DNA from: Mesorhizobium sp.
Lineage (GTDB): Bacteria > Pseudomonadota > Alphaproteobacteria > Rhizobiales > Rhizobiaceae
Assembly: GCF_017306545.1 (NCBI RefSeq)
Contig: NZ_JAFKID010000010.1
Span: 62,001-126,000, forward strand
Direction: 5' to 3'
Length of the DNA: 64,000 nucleotides
Shown here: positions 9,102 through 17,648 of the stretch, piece by piece
Numbering within the stretch: the stretch's first letter is position 1
Layout: every line of letters begins with the position of its first letter
The notes under the pieces: generated by a model
What the model saw: only the letters and a program-made list of their open reading frames with translations
Database searches by the model: none
Told to the model about the DNA's origin: nothing
Made by a program: the position numbers and the translations under genes

Positions 9102-10292
9102 TCAGCCGGCCAGTTTCAACGCCGGCGGCGGCTGCGGCCGTTCGTAGGAGATGCGCACGCTGTCGCGGCCGTTCTGCTTGGCCTTGTAGAGCGCTTCATC
9201 GGCGCGCCGCATCAGCTGCTCCAACCCCTCGTCGCCCGAGCGCGCGGCCACGCCAAAGCTGGCGGTGATCCTGACGCCGGGCGGCAGGCCATCGACCATG
9301 CCCGCCGAAAAGGCGGTGCGCACGGCCTCGGCCAGCATGCGGGCGGCGGCGAGGTCGGCGAACGGCAGGACGACGGCGAATTCCTCGCCGCCCAGCCGGC
9401 CAGCCACGCCGCGGTTGCCGGCGGCCATGTGCAGGCGGCCGGCGAAGTCGGCGATCACGCGGTCGCCCGACTGGTGGCCGTAGACGTCGTTGATCGATTT
9501 GAAGTGGTCGAGATCGGCGAGCACCAGCGCCACCGGAAAGTCGGCGCGGCTGCAACGTTCGAGCAGCAGGCCCGCCCTTTCCTCGAAGCCGCGCCTGTTG
9601 AACAGCCGCGACAGCGGGTCCGTGCGCGCGTCGGTCGTCAGCCCCGCCATCACGTCCAGCGCGGCCGCCGTGAACAGGGTGAGCGCGAGAAGCAGCGACA
9701 GCACCGCATGCGACAGCAGCGACGTCATCCAGTAGGTCGAGGCATAGAAATCCTCATAGCTGGCGAAGGCACCGTGCAGGCTGATGACGAGCACCGTCCG
9801 GACCAGGAAATTGGCGCCGGCCAGCAGCGAAAGGCCGAACAGAATCGCTTCCGCCGGACCGTTGCGGCGGACGTGCCGCAATTCGGCGGCCGCCACCAGG
9901 CTGATGCCGCCGAGCGCGAAATTGATCGCATAGACCCGCCAGGTAAGGTTCGGAACGGCGACAAGGAAGAAAACGAAGCCGGCAAGGCCGCCTGCCGCCA
10001 GCACGCCGAGGGCCGGGACCGGCACGGGACGGCCGCAGCGGGCGATGATCGCGCCGACGATGAGGCATCCCGCACAGATGAAGCCGACGCCGGAGAGGAT
10101 TTTCGAAACGGCGAACACGGTCGGCAAGGGGAAATACTGGAGCAGATAACCGACCGCCGCGCAGCAGTAGCCGGCCGCCAGCACCGCCAGGTAGCGGCGC
10201 GGCCGCTGGTATCGCCACAGGACGAGAAAGGCCGCCGCCAGGACCAGCGCGACCGACGGATTGAGCAGCGCGATGAGAAGATTGCTGTCCAA
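9102..10292 (-). CDS. Membrane-bound diguanylate cyclase (GGDEF)
   Basis: About 396 aa with seven hydrophobic helices followed by a GGDEF domain (DPLSRLFNRRGFEER, LVLADLDHFKSINDVYGH, RLGGEEFAVVLPF). Catalytic residues are intact and the RxxD inhibitory site is absent (RGVA). It resembles the neighbouring cyclase in layout but differs in its membrane half. The start is uncertain: no in-frame ATG exists near the first helix, so I use the TTG at 10292 (LDSNLLIALL), while a TTG at 10343 is an alternative. Both cyclases lie on the minus strand, 133 bp apart. Confidence 0.85.
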   Translation of the reverse strand: MDSNLLIALLNPSVALVLAAAFLVLWRYQRPRRYLAVLAAGYCCAAVGYLLQYFPLPTVFAVSKILSGVGFICAGCLIVGAIIARCGRPVPVPALGVLAAGGLAGFVFFLVAVPNLTWRVYAINFALGGISLVAAAELRHVRRNGPAEAILFGLSLLAGANFLVRTVLVISLHGAFASYEDFYASTYWMTSLLSHAVLSLLLALTLFTAAALDVMAGLTTDARTDPLSRLFNRRGFEERAGLLLERCSRADFPVALVLADLDHFKSINDVYGHQSGDRVIADFAGRLHMAAGNRGVAGRLGGEEFAVVLPFADLAAARMLAEAVRTAFSAGMVDGLPPGVRITASFGVAARSGDEGLEQLMRRADEALYKAKQNGRDSVRISYERPQPPPALKLAG

Positions 10293-10420
10293 GGAAACGC
10301 CATGAGATTGCCGTTGCGGCAGGAGACTAGACCGCAAGCCCAAACAACATGTTAAGGGCCGAGGGCCGGAACCGCCGGCAGCTGATCGCGTTGTGCGGCG
10401 AGCCGAGGCGGCGAGAAATC

Positions 10421-10846
10421 ATGGCCGAAACAGCCACCCTGACCGATCATCGGGCAATCCGCAATTGGGCCTCGATTGGGCCGCCGCGCGGGGCCGGCTT
10501 TCCGGTTGTCATCGACGCTTCGCCCGAAGCGGGAACGCAGCCGCTGCTGCGCTTCGTCTTCGGCCAGCGCGCCTAGATCGTTTCACCGTTTCATGGAAAC
10601 GGCGCAACGATCTATCTCTTCGTTTTAGCCGCATTTGTGCGACGCCAGACGATTCCGTCTGGCTGCAAAATGCTCTAGGAGGACGTCGACCGGCCCGAAC
10701 GCCCAGTCAGTTCAGGCGGCTACGATCTGGTCGAATGGAACGAGTGGTTCAGCCTGTTCGACGAGGCCGGACTGGCGATGGCCGTGGCCGAGGAACGGTC
10801 GGGCAAGATCGAGGAATTTTACGAGTTCGTGCGCCGTCGACACTGA
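10421..10846 (+). pseudogene. Small conserved rhizobial gene split by a 105-bp repeat
   Basis: The reading frame from ATG 10421 encodes 51 residues (MAETATLTDHRAIRNWAS at the start, LLRFVFGQRA at the end) and stops at a TAG that is the first base triplet of a 105-bp palindromic repeat (10574-10678). Directly after the repeat the same frame resumes (EDVDRPERPVSSGGYDLVEW, then EEFYEFVRRRH) to a TGA at 10844. Joining the halves gives a 106-residue protein of the small rhizobial type that starts with a DHxxIRxW motif and is often labelled 1,4-alpha-glucan branching enzyme without good reason. The gene is almost certainly inactivated by insertion; function unknown. Confidence 0.8.
10574..10678 (+). 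repeat. 105-bp CTAG-ended palindromic repeat, copy A
   Basis: It matches 27426-27530 at 99 of 105 positions, all six differences being transitions. Structure: positions 10574-10614 form a 41-nt hairpin (TAGATCGTT / AACGATCTA outer arms, CCGTTTC / GAAACGG inner arms). A weaker hairpin GCCGCA-TTTG-TGCGAC follows. Then comes GCCAGACG-ATTC-CGTCTGGC. The termini are CTAGA and TCTAG. No open frame for a transposase exists, so it is a non-autonomous, MITE- or REP-like element. It lies inside a coding frame and adds exactly 35 codons, with amber codons as first and last triplets. Confidence 0.92.
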
Positions 10847-10880
10847 GAAGGCCGGCAAGAGCGGCGGCCTGAAAAGAACA

Positions 10881-10907
10881 AACCCGCCGAACGAGGTCCG
10901 GCGGGTT
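10881..10907 (-). terminator. Rho-independent terminator of the DUF1127 gene
   Basis: A perfect 9-bp stem (AACCCGCCG / CGGCGGGTT) with a 9-nt loop. On the minus strand it is followed by TGTTCTTTTC, a T-rich tail, so it most likely ends the DUF1127 transcript from 11110. Confidence 0.65.
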
Positions 10908-10969
10908 CGGAACCGGCGGCACTGCCCTCGAGCGTGCCTGCGTCGGCTCTGCTTGGCGTTTGATCTTTA

Positions 10970-11110
10970 TCAGATCGCGGCGCGGGCGACGCGCTCGATG
11001 TCCGAACGGGCGATGCCGAGGTCGTTGAGCTCGCGGTTGTCGAGGCGGCTCAGCTCACGGACGGTCTGGTTGAAACGGCGCCAGTTCTTGTAGCTGCGGA
11101 TCAGGTTCAT
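10970..11110 (-). CDS. DUF1127 family small protein
   Basis: 46-aa basic protein: starts MNLIRSYKNWRRFNQTVREL and ends with the DUF1127 signature LDNRELNDLGIARSDIERVA. DUF1127 mini-proteins are abundant in rhizobia; in Agrobacterium and Sinorhizobium some affect RNA metabolism, phosphate or general stress physiology, but this one cannot be assigned a role. GGAGC lies upstream of the start, and a terminator follows 62 bp after the stop. An inverted repeat lies about 90 bp upstream. Confidence 0.85.
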   Translation of the reverse strand: MNLIRSYKNWRRFNQTVRELSRLDNRELNDLGIARSDIERVARAAI

Positions 11111-11196
11111 TGTCTTGCTCCATCATGTTCGTTGAATTCGATGATGCTCAGATAGGTGAACCCGAGCGTTTGATGAAGAGACGCTTTTGCATAGCG

Positions 11197-11216
11197 GCAA
11201 TGCGTTTGTGCATTGC
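11197..11216. promoter_or_regulatory. Perfect inverted repeat upstream of DUF1127 gene
   Basis: GCAATGC and GCATTGC separated by GTTTGT: 7-bp perfect arms in AT-richer DNA, about 90 bp upstream of the DUF1127 start. Its shape fits an operator for a dimeric regulator; no regulator can be named. Confidence 0.35.
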
Positions 11217-11372
11217 AACATTAACGAATGATGAAACACGGAACCGCCTGCGTTCCGGTGTTTTCGGAGTACAACGGCCAATGGCGGCGAGATTCTGTCG
11301 GGGCGCCTCATTGTGCGCTGCACACAAACCCGGCCGACGCACCGGCTCTTGGCGGCCTGGCCTCGAATGAAA

Positions 11373-11396
11373 CAGGCGGCCGTCGCCGGCCGCCTG
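11373..11396 (-). terminator. Terminator of the peroxiredoxin gene
   Basis: Stem CAGGCGGCC / GGCCGCCTG (9 bp, 6-nt loop), followed on the minus strand by TTTCATTCG. It lies 25 bp beyond the peroxiredoxin stop. The T-tract is short. Confidence 0.55.
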
Positions 11397-11420
11397 CGTT
11401 CAGCTTGGTCCGCGGCCCGC

Positions 11421-12080
11421 TCAGGCGGCCGGCTGCTTGGCCTTGCGGATATAAGGCAGGATCGTCTCGAAGGCGCCGAAGCGCTTCAGCGCGTCCTCGT
11501 CCGACACCGAGCCGGCGATGACGATGTCGTCGCCTGGCTTCCAGTCGGCCGGCGTCGACACGGGCAGGCGGGCGGTGAGCTGGATGGAATCGATGGCGCG
11601 CAGGATTTCCTGGAAGTTGCGGCCGGTCGACATCGGGTAGGTGAGGATCAGCTTGATCTTCTTGTCGGGGCCGATGACGAACACAGAGCGCACGGTGGCG
11701 TTGTCGGCGGGCGTGCGGCCCTCGGAGGTATCGCCGGCGCCGGCCGGCAGCATGTCGTAAAGCTTGGCGACCTTGAGGTCCTTGTCGCCGATCATCGGAT
11801 AGTTGACGGCGTGGCCGGTCGCCTTCTGGATGTCGCCCTTCCACTTGACGTGGCTTTCCACCGGATCGACCGAGATGCCGATGATCTTGGCGTTGCGCTT
11901 GTCGAACTCGCCCTTGAGGCCGGCCATGGTGCCGAGCTCGGTGGTGCAGATCGGCGTGAAATCCTTGGGGTGCGAGAACAGCACGGCCCAGCCGTCGCCG
12001 ATCCAGTCATGGAAGTAGATCGGACCGTCTGTGCTGTCGGCCGTGAAATCAGGTGCGATGTCGTTGATACGAAGGCTCAT
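11421..12080 (-). CDS. 1-Cys peroxiredoxin (Prx6 type)
   Basis: 219-aa cytoplasmic thiol peroxidase that reduces H2O2 and alkyl hydroperoxides. The peroxidatic Cys45 sits in HPKDFTPICTTELG. The domain order is AhpC/TSA (residues 5-140) then the 1-CysPrx C-terminal dimerisation domain (from about 160: PADWKPGDDIVIAGSVSDED). No second resolving Cys in the usual position is seen, matching the 1-Cys group. The ATG at 12080 (MSLRINDIAP) is chosen because the family begins there. It is monocistronic with its own terminator. Confidence 0.92.
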   Translation of the reverse strand: MSLRINDIAPDFTADSTDGPIYFHDWIGDGWAVLFSHPKDFTPICTTELGTMAGLKGEFDKRNAKIIGISVDPVESHVKWKGDIQKATGHAVNYPMIGDKDLKVAKLYDMLPAGAGDTSEGRTPADNATVRSVFVIGPDKKIKLILTYPMSTGRNFQEILRAIDSIQLTARLPVSTPADWKPGDDIVIAGSVSDEDALKRFGAFETILPYIRKAKQPAA

Positions 12081-12260
12081 GGGGCTTCCCCGCTGCTGGA
12101 GATGAAAACGGACGCGGATGCCGGGTGGCATCGCTCGCCCATGATCATAAGACTAGCGCAAAAGCGGACGGAAGGAAAATTCCGGCATCATCGGTCAGGA
12201 TTCCGGTACGTCTTTCCGATGAAATCGCAATCCATGGAAATTTATTGCCGGCGCCGGACC

Positions 12261-12629
12261 TTACTGCGCCTTGCGCACCGCCAGCGACCCGGCGAGGTCT
12301 TCCATCCGCTGGGCGAGCGCCCCCAGCGCGCCGGTCAAAGCGGAATCGTTCTTGTCGGCCTTGATCAGCGCATCGTCGCGCGTCTTGCGCAAGGTCTGGA
12401 CTTCGCTCTCCATGCCCTTGATGCGCTTTTGCAGTTCCGACAGTTCGTCCATGACCATGATGCCGGCCATGACGGTGAGCCGCTGGTCGCCGATCTCACC
12501 GAAGGAATCCTTCAGGTGCGAGACATAGCGGTCGAAGCGCTCGGCGAGGTCGATCAGGTGTTCTTCCTGCCCTTCGTCGCAGGCCATGCGGTACTGCTTG
12601 CCGTCGATGAGAACCGTGACCTGGGCCAT
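12261..12629 (-). CDS. zapA: Cell division protein ZapA
   Basis: 122 aa. The N-terminal ZapA domain (MAQVTVLIDGKQYRMACDEG, EHLIDLAERFD) is followed by a coiled coil (DELSELQKRIKGMESEVQTL). ZapA bundles FtsZ protofilaments at the Z-ring. The start at 12629 lies 2 bp after the DUF4164 stop, so the two genes are translationally linked, the standard arrangement in rhizobia. The 6S RNA and ygfA genes often found after zapA are not present here. Confidence 0.9.
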   Translation of the reverse strand: MAQVTVLIDGKQYRMACDEGQEEHLIDLAERFDRYVSHLKDSFGEIGDQRLTVMAGIMVMDELSELQKRIKGMESEVQTLRKTRDDALIKADKNDSALTGALGALAQRMEDLAGSLAVRKAQ

Positions 12630-12631
12630 GA

Positions 12632-12904
12632 TTACCTGTCCAGAACCGCGCGGATTGTTTCCATCGCTGTCACCAGCCGGCGCGACACTTCCTTGTTGGC
12701 GTCTTCCAGCCGCTCGGCGCGCGCTTCGGAATTGTCGAGTTCCTGCGCCAGCCTGGAGCGGTCGGCGTTCATGCGCTGCACTTCCGCCTCGGCTTCGGAA
12801 TAGTCGCGCTCGTGCTCCAGCCGCGCCGCCACCGCGTCTTCCAGACCTTCCATGGCCTTGCCCAGCCTGGCGATGACTTCCTTGAGCGTTGTTTCGCCGG
12901 TCAT
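12632..12904 (-). CDS. DUF4164 family coiled-coil protein
   Basis: 90-aa, nearly all coiled coil: heptads run from ARLGKAMEGLEDAVAARL to NADRSRLAQELDNSEARAE. DUF4164 proteins almost always precede zapA in Hyphomicrobiales, which suggests a role in division or as a ZapA partner (inference). The ATG at 12904 follows GGAG by a good distance; an ATG at 12931 is less likely. It is divergent from tkt. Confidence 0.82.
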   Translation of the reverse strand: MTGETTLKEVIARLGKAMEGLEDAVAARLEHERDYSEAEAEVQRMNADRSRLAQELDNSEARAERLEDANKEVSRRLVTAMETIRAVLDR

Positions 12905-13073
12905 GGCTCCGTCCGGGCCTTTGCCCATCACCGAATCGCGCGCGTTCAGAACGCATTATCCCTGAAACATTAGGCGGCGGATGAAACAAACGTCAATCAA
13001 CAGGGCTTCGCTATCCCCCGTAAAGGCCGCAATGCAGTGCGAATGCGACAAGTTTGCCTCCCCGTTCTTCATT

Positions 13074-13085
13074 TAAATCGATTTA
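13074..13085. promoter_or_regulatory. Palindrome TAAATCGATTTA in tkt promoter
   Basis: A perfect 12-bp palindrome 7 bp upstream of the tkt -35 box. It shares the core AATCGATT with 20932-20945 before the fba gene. CG-centred palindromes of this kind are typical operators of LacI-type and related regulators; the regulator is unknown. Confidence 0.4.
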
Positions 13086-13092
13086 GCTTTTA

Positions 13093-13120
13093 TTGACTCG
13101 GGCTGCCGGCCTGCTATGTG
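13093..13120 (+). promoter_or_regulatory. Candidate promoter of tkt
   Basis: TTGACT (13093-13098), a 16-bp spacer and TATGTG (13115-13120). The start point would be near 13127, leaving a leader of about 45 nt with GGAGG before the ATG. Confidence 0.5.
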
Positions 13121-13173
13121 TCGCCGCAGCCTTCCCGTACCGTCTGCCCCGTATCGTCTGCATGGAGGAAACC

Positions 13174-15162
13174 ATGGTTTCGCGCGAACAACACGACCGG
13201 ATGGCCAACGCCATTCGCTTTCTGTCCATGGATGCGGTCGAGAAGGCGAATTCCGGCCACCCAGGCCTGCCGATGGGCTGCGCCGACATCGCCACCGTCC
13301 TGTTCACCCGCTTCCTGAAGTTCGATCCGAAGGCGCCGCACTGGGCTGACCGCGACCGTTTCATCCTGTCGGCCGGCCACGGCTCGATGCTGCTCTACTC
13401 GCTGCTCTATCTGACGGGCTACGAGGATATGACAATCGACGACATCAAGAATTTCCGCCAGCTCGGCTCCAGGACCGCCGGTCATCCGGAATACGGCCAT
13501 GCCGCCGGCATCGAAACGACCACCGGCCCGCTCGGCCAGGGCATCGCCAATTCGGTCGGCTTCGCGCTCGCCGAGCGCATCATGAACGCCGCCTTCGGCA
13601 ACGACCTCGTCGACCATTACACTTACGTGCTTTGCGGCGACGGCTGCCTGATGGAAGGCGTCTCCCAGGAAGCGATCTCGCTGGCCGGGCACCTGAAGCT
13701 CAACAAGCTGATCGTCTTCTGGGACAACAACAACATCTCCATCGACGGCCCGGTCTCGCTCGCCGACAACACCGACCAGGTCGCCCGCTTCCAGGCGTCG
13801 GGCTGGAACGCCACGCATATCGACGGCATGGACCCGGAAGCCATCGCCTACGCCATCGAGGCGGCGCGCCACTCCGACAAGCCGACGATGATCGCCTGCA
13901 AGACGACCATCGGCTTCGGCGCGCCGACCAAGGCCGGCACCAACAAGGCGCACGGCTCGCCGCTGGGCGCGGAGGAAATCGCCGGCGCGCGCAAATTCTT
14001 CAACTGGAGCGACGCTCCTTTCGAAATTCCGGCCGACATCCTTGCCGCCTGGCGCGAGGCCGGCAAGACCGGCTCCAAGCCGCGCGCCGACTGGGAAGGC
14101 CGTCTCGCCAAGTCGGATAAGAAGGTGGAGTTCGAGCGCCGCATGGGCGGCAAGCTGCTTCCCGGCTTCGACAAGGTGATCGCCGACTACAAGAAGAAGC
14201 TGGCCGCGGACAAGCCGAAGGTGGCGACGCGCAAATCCTCGGAAATGGCGCTGGAGATCATCAACGGCTTCCTGCCCGAGACGATCGGCGGCTCGGCCGA
14301 CCTGACCGGCTCCAACAACACCAAGACCAGCCAGACCAAGAACATCACGCCGGACGACTACGGCCAGCGCTATGTCCACTACGGCATCCGCGAACACGGC
14401 ATGGCCGCGGCCATGAGCGGGCTGACGCTGCATGGCGGCATCATCCCCTACGGCGGTACCTTCATGTGCTTCACCGACTACGCGCGGCCGTCGATGCGTC
14501 TGGCCTCTCTGATGGGCATCCGCTCCATCTATGTCATGACGCACGATTCCATCGGCCTGGGCGAAGACGGCCCGACGCACCAGCCGGTCGAGCATCTGGC
14601 CGCTCTGCGCGCCATTCCCAACCACAACGTCTTCCGCCCGGCCGATGCCACCGAGACGGCCGAATGCTGGCAGATCGCGCTGGAGAACCGCAAGACGCCG
14701 TCGACGCTGGCGCTGACGCGGCAGAACCTGCCGGCGCTGCGCACCGAATTCGTCGCTGAAAACCTGTGCGCGAAGGGCGCCTACGAACTGGCGGCGGCGG
14801 AAGGCGGCGAAGCCGAGGTCTCGATCTTCGCCACCGGCTCGGAAGTCGAAATCGCGCTCGGCGCCCGCAAGCTCTTGCAGGAGAAGGGCCACCCGACCCG
14901 CGTCGTCTCCGTGCCCTGCTTCGAGCTGTTCTTCGCGCAGGACGCGACCTACCGGGAAAAGATCCTCGGCAAGGCGCGCGTCAAGGTCGGCATCGAGGCG
15001 GCCATCCGCCAGGGCTGGGACGAAATCATCGGCACCGACGGCGTCTTCGTCGGCATGACCGGCTTCGGCGCTTCGGGCACCATCGAGCAACTCTATCCGC
15101 ATTTCGGCATCACGGCGGAAGCGGCCGCCAAGGCGGCGCAGGCGCGGCTCGCCGGAAAGTGA
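13174..15162 (+). CDS. tkt: Transketolase
   Basis: Thiamine diphosphate enzyme that moves two-carbon ketol units between sugar phosphates (pentose phosphate pathway and its links to glycolysis); 662 aa, the normal length. Visible landmarks are [14 protein letters not shown] near the N-terminus, the ThDP/metal motif [13 protein letters not shown], the pyrimidine-domain [15 protein letters not shown] with the catalytic Glu, and [18 protein letters not shown]. The start at 13174 follows GGAGG with 6-bp spacing. It heads the tkt-gap glycolytic group and is divergent from the zapA genes. Confidence 0.97.
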   Translation: MVSREQHDRMANAIRFLSMDAVEKANSGHPGLPMGCADIATVLFTRFLKFDPKAPHWADRDRFILSAGHGSMLLYSLLYLTGYEDMTIDDIKNFRQLGSRTAGHPEYGHAAGIETTTGPLGQGIANSVGFALAERIMNAAFGNDLVDHYTYVLCGDGCLMEGVSQEAISLAGHLKLNKLIVFWDNNNISIDGPVSLADNTDQVARFQASGWNATHIDGMDPEAIAYAIEAARHSDKPTMIACKTTIGFGAPTKAGTNKAHGSPLGAEEIAGARKFFNWSDAPFEIPADILAAWREAGKTGSKPRADWEGRLAKSDKKVEFERRMGGKLLPGFDKVIADYKKKLAADKPKVATRKSSEMALEIINGFLPETIGGSADLTGSNNTKTSQTKNITPDDYGQRYVHYGIREHGMAAAMSGLTLHGGIIPYGGTFMCFTDYARPSMRLASLMGIRSIYVMTHDSIGLGEDGPTHQPVEHLAALRAIPNHNVFRPADATETAECWQIALENRKTPSTLALTRQNLPALRTEFVAENLCAKGAYELAAAEGGEAEVSIFATGSEVEIALGARKLLQEKGHPTRVVSVPCFELFFAQDATYREKILGKARVKVGIEAAIRQGWDEIIGTDGVFVGMTGFGASGTIEQLYPHFGITAEAAAKAAQARLAGK

Positions 15163-15266
15163 GTTCCGGCGCCGTGAGGCCTCGGCCCGCGGCGCCGCAG
15201 GGTTGAAACCCGCGCCGGACTGGCCGGCGCACAGAACCGGCGGCCACTGCCGCCCAGGAGAAGCAC

Positions 15267-16277
15267 ATGACTGTCAAAGTTGCCATCAACGGTTTCGGTC
15301 GCATCGGCCGCAACATCCTGCGCGCCGTCTATGAATCCGGCCGCAAGGACATCGACATCGTCGCCGTCAACGATCTCGGCCCGGTCGAGACCAACGCGCA
15401 CCTTTTGCGCTACGACAGCGTGCACGGCCGCTTCCCGCATGAGGTGAAGGTGGACGGCGACACCATCTCCATCGGCTCGGGCAAGATCAAGGTCACGGCC
15501 GTGCGCAATCCGGCCGAGCTTCCGTGGAAAGAGCTCGGCGTCGACATCGCGCTGGAATGCACCGGCATCTTCGCCTCGAAGGAAAAGGCCTCGGCGCACC
15601 TGACCGCCGGCGCCAAGCGCGTCATCGTCTCGGCGCCCGCCGACGGCGCCGACTACACGGTCGTTTACGGCATCAACCATGAGGGCCTGAATAAGAACCA
15701 CATCGTCATTTCCAACGGCTCGTGCACCACCAACTGCCTGGCGCCGATGGCCAAGGTGATGAACGAGCTGGTCGGCCTCGAGAAGGGCATGATGACGACG
15801 GTGCATTCCTACACCGGCGACCAGCCGACGCTGGACACCATGCACAAGGACCTCTACCGCGGCCGCGCCGCCGCCCTTTCGCAGATCCCGACCTCGACCG
15901 GCGCCGCCAAGGCGATCGGCCTCGTGCTGCCGGAACTGAAGGGCAAGCTCGACGGCATCTCCATCCGCGTGCCGACCCCGAACGTGTCGTTGGTCGACCT
16001 GAAATTCGTCTCGAAGCGTCCGACGACGGTGCAGGAAGTCAACGACGCGCTGGTCGCCGCTTCCGACGGCAAGCTGAAGGGCGTCATGACCTATACCCGT
16101 GCGCCGCTGGTTTCGAGCGACCTCAACCACGACCCGCATTCGGCGACGATGCTGCTCGACCAGACCAAGGTGATCGACGGCAACTTCGTCAATATCCTCG
16201 GCTGGTACGACAACGAGTGGGGCTTCTCCAACCGCATGGCCGACGTCACGGCGCTGTTCGGCAAGACCATCGCCTGA
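15267..16277 (+). CDS. gap: Glyceraldehyde-3-phosphate dehydrogenase
   Basis: 336-aa enzyme converting glyceraldehyde 3-phosphate to 1,3-bisphosphoglycerate with NAD(P). The nucleotide fold is [14 protein letters not shown] (residues 7-20), the catalytic Cys is in [12 protein letters not shown], and the C-terminus holds [11 protein letters not shown]. The start is preceded by AGGAGAAG. It lies 104 bp after tkt with no clear terminator between them, so co-transcription is likely. A strong terminator follows. Confidence 0.97.
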   Translation: MTVKVAINGFGRIGRNILRAVYESGRKDIDIVAVNDLGPVETNAHLLRYDSVHGRFPHEVKVDGDTISIGSGKIKVTAVRNPAELPWKELGVDIALECTGIFASKEKASAHLTAGAKRVIVSAPADGADYTVVYGINHEGLNKNHIVISNGSCTTNCLAPMAKVMNELVGLEKGMMTTVHSYTGDQPTLDTMHKDLYRGRAAALSQIPTSTGAAKAIGLVLPELKGKLDGISIRVPTPNVSLVDLKFVSKRPTTVQEVNDALVAASDGKLKGVMTYTRAPLVSSDLNHDPHSATMLLDQTKVIDGNFVNILGWYDNEWGFSNRMADVTALFGKTIA

Positions 16278-16304
16278 CCGAACCGGCATTTTCGAAAATG
16301 GGAG

Positions 16305-16336
16305 ACGCCCGGCAATTTGCCGGGCGTTTTCGTTTT
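16305..16336 (+). terminator. Rho-independent terminator after gap
   Basis: Stem ACGCCCGGC / GCCGGGCGT (9 bp), loop AATTT, then TTTCGTTTT. A clear terminator 28 bp after the gap stop; it closes the tkt-gap transcript. Confidence 0.85.
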
Positions 16337-16352
16337 ACGGCTGCTATGCGGC

Positions 16353-17066
16353 TTACCTCGGCGATGCGCCGAAGCGGCCGACGGCTTCGGCAAGTGGCGT
16401 GTGCCCCTGGAAGGCGCCGGAGCCGGTCGACGCCTGGCCGTTTTCGATCTCGGTGGCAAAAACGATGGCCGGCTCCACCTCGATACGGCTGCGCCAGGTT
16501 GCGAGCTTCGGCCACCGTGCAAGTTCGGCGACGGCATGGAACTCCAGCCAGCGGCTTACGCCGGCCAGCATAGCGTCCGCCAGGGTCGGCCGGTCGCCAA
16601 GCAGGAACGGCGTATCTTCGATCAACTCTTCGAGTTGGTCATGCCGCTTGATGACGGCGGTCCGGCCCCAACGCCGCAAGGCATCTCGCAGGTGCGGGTC
16701 CGGATCGGTCATCTCCAGCGCAGCCCATAGCGCACTGAAGGAGCCGGTGAAGCTGCTGTTGGTGAATCCCATCAGCCGATGCATGCGGTCGGCTTCCGGC
16801 GAGAGCGGGGCGAAGCTGATGCGCCGCTCCGTGTCGCGGGCTTCCAGCCACGCTGCGATCGCCATGGTTTCGGTCAGCACCGTGCCGCCTTCCGTGACGA
16901 AGACGGGCGTTTCATGGCGGGGATTGAGGCGCGCGTAAGATGGCTGGCGCATGTCGTCCAGCATATCGACGCGGCAGAGGCGGTAGGGCATGCCGAGCCA
17001 TTCCAGCGCGGCGACGAGCCCCATCGAGCTTCCCAACGGGAAGCCGTAGACCAGGATCGGTTCCAA
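16353..17066 (-). CDS. Glutathione S-transferase family protein
   Basis: About 237 aa. The N-terminal thioredoxin-like domain includes PILVYGFPLGSSMGLVAALE and the glutathione-binding ETPVFVTEGGTVLTETMAIA segment. The C-terminal helical domain follows (DRPTLADAMLAGVSRWLEFH). The substrate is unknown. I place the start at the TTG 17066 (LEPILVYGF) because CACGGAG lies just before it; a GTG at 17096 is the alternative. It is divergent from an HxlR regulator, the usual arrangement for a detoxification gene controlled by its neighbour. Confidence 0.82.
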   Translation of the reverse strand: MEPILVYGFPLGSSMGLVAALEWLGMPYRLCRVDMLDDMRQPSYARLNPRHETPVFVTEGGTVLTETMAIAAWLEARDTERRISFAPLSPEADRMHRLMGFTNSSFTGSFSALWAALEMTDPDPHLRDALRRWGRTAVIKRHDQLEELIEDTPFLLGDRPTLADAMLAGVSRWLEFHAVAELARWPKLATWRSRIEVEPAIVFATEIENGQASTGSGAFQGHTPLAEAVGRFGASPR

Positions 17067-17140
17067 TGTGATATCTCCGTGATTTGTCACAATCACGCTG
17101 CGCAGCGATGACGCTGGAACTTAAGGACCTTGCTTCCCAA

Positions 17141-17163
17141 GTAAATTACGCACTTTTTTGTAA
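17141..17163. promoter_or_regulatory. Candidate HxlR operator between GST and regulator
   Basis: The 118-bp divergent intergenic region contains GTAA-A-TTAC (17141-17149) and a second GTAA at 17160-17163, so TTAC and GTAA halves are also spaced by 10 bp across a T-run. HxlR/YodB-type dimers bind such short GTAA/TTAC inverted repeats. The position, 22-44 bp before the regulator start, suits autoregulation plus control of the GST gene. Confidence 0.4.
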
Positions 17164-17184
17164 CCAGATGCGGAGGCCGTCGCC

Positions 17185-17538
17185 ATGAAGAACACCGTTT
17201 CCCGCTGTCCGATTGAAGGTGTCATGCAGGTGCTGAGCGGTCGGTGGCCGACGCTGCTGCTCTATTACCTGAAAGACGGCACGAAGCGCTTTGGCGACCT
17301 CAGGCGGGACAATCCGACCATTTCGCACCGGATGCTCACGGTAGAACTGCGCAAGCTGGAGGATGCCGGCATCGTGCGGAGGTCGGCGTTCGAGGGTTAT
17401 CCGCTGCGGGTCGAATACGACCTGACGCCCAAAGGATTGGAACTGGTGCCGCTCATCGATGCGCTCGGCCAATGGTGGGTGCGCGCGGCGGGGTATCCGC
17501 GCAACGGCATCCGGCGGGCCGAAGCGCCGGCCGGGTGA
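17185..17538 (+). CDS. HxlR family transcriptional regulator
   Basis: 117-aa winged-helix protein with the HxlR layout: a single Cys in SRCPIEGVMQVLSGRWPTLL, then the recognition region LRRDNPTISHRMLTVELRKL and the wing EYDLTPKGLELVPLI. Many HxlR members sense aldehydes, quinones or oxidants through the N-terminal Cys; here that is Cys8, a plausible sensor. It is divergent from the GST gene, which is its likely target. No terminator separates it clearly from the antiporter gene 110 bp downstream. Confidence 0.88.
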   Translation: MKNTVSRCPIEGVMQVLSGRWPTLLLYYLKDGTKRFGDLRRDNPTISHRMLTVELRKLEDAGIVRRSAFEGYPLRVEYDLTPKGLELVPLIDALGQWWVRAAGYPRNGIRRAEAPAG

Positions 17539-17648
17539 CGGCTCGTGTGGAGCGGGCACAAAAATCGTATCGCGGCCTTGCACCGGCCATGCCTTCGCCT
17601 CACTCTGGGATATAGCCAAAAGTCATTGACGGAGGGGGATCATAGCGC

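Larger units (their letters stand above)
11111..11420. other. Intergenic stretch between DUF1127 gene and peroxiredoxin
   Basis: 310 bp without a supportable gene. It holds the upstream region of the DUF1127 gene, including an inverted repeat at 11197-11216, and the peroxiredoxin terminator at 11373-11396. Nothing else stands out. Confidence 0.6.

Noticed and set aside
10301-10303. An ATG in another frame near the start of the second diguanylate cyclase, hinting at a frameshift
   Set aside because: The proper frame is open from upstream through the whole membrane part, so a non-ATG start explains it better.
12132-12260. 6S RNA gene after zapA, a common location
   Set aside because: The 129-bp gap is too short and lacks the long bulged hairpin of 6S RNA.
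13114-15102. 662-codon minus-strand frame opposite tkt
   Set aside because: Mirror of the tkt reading frame with no family resemblance.
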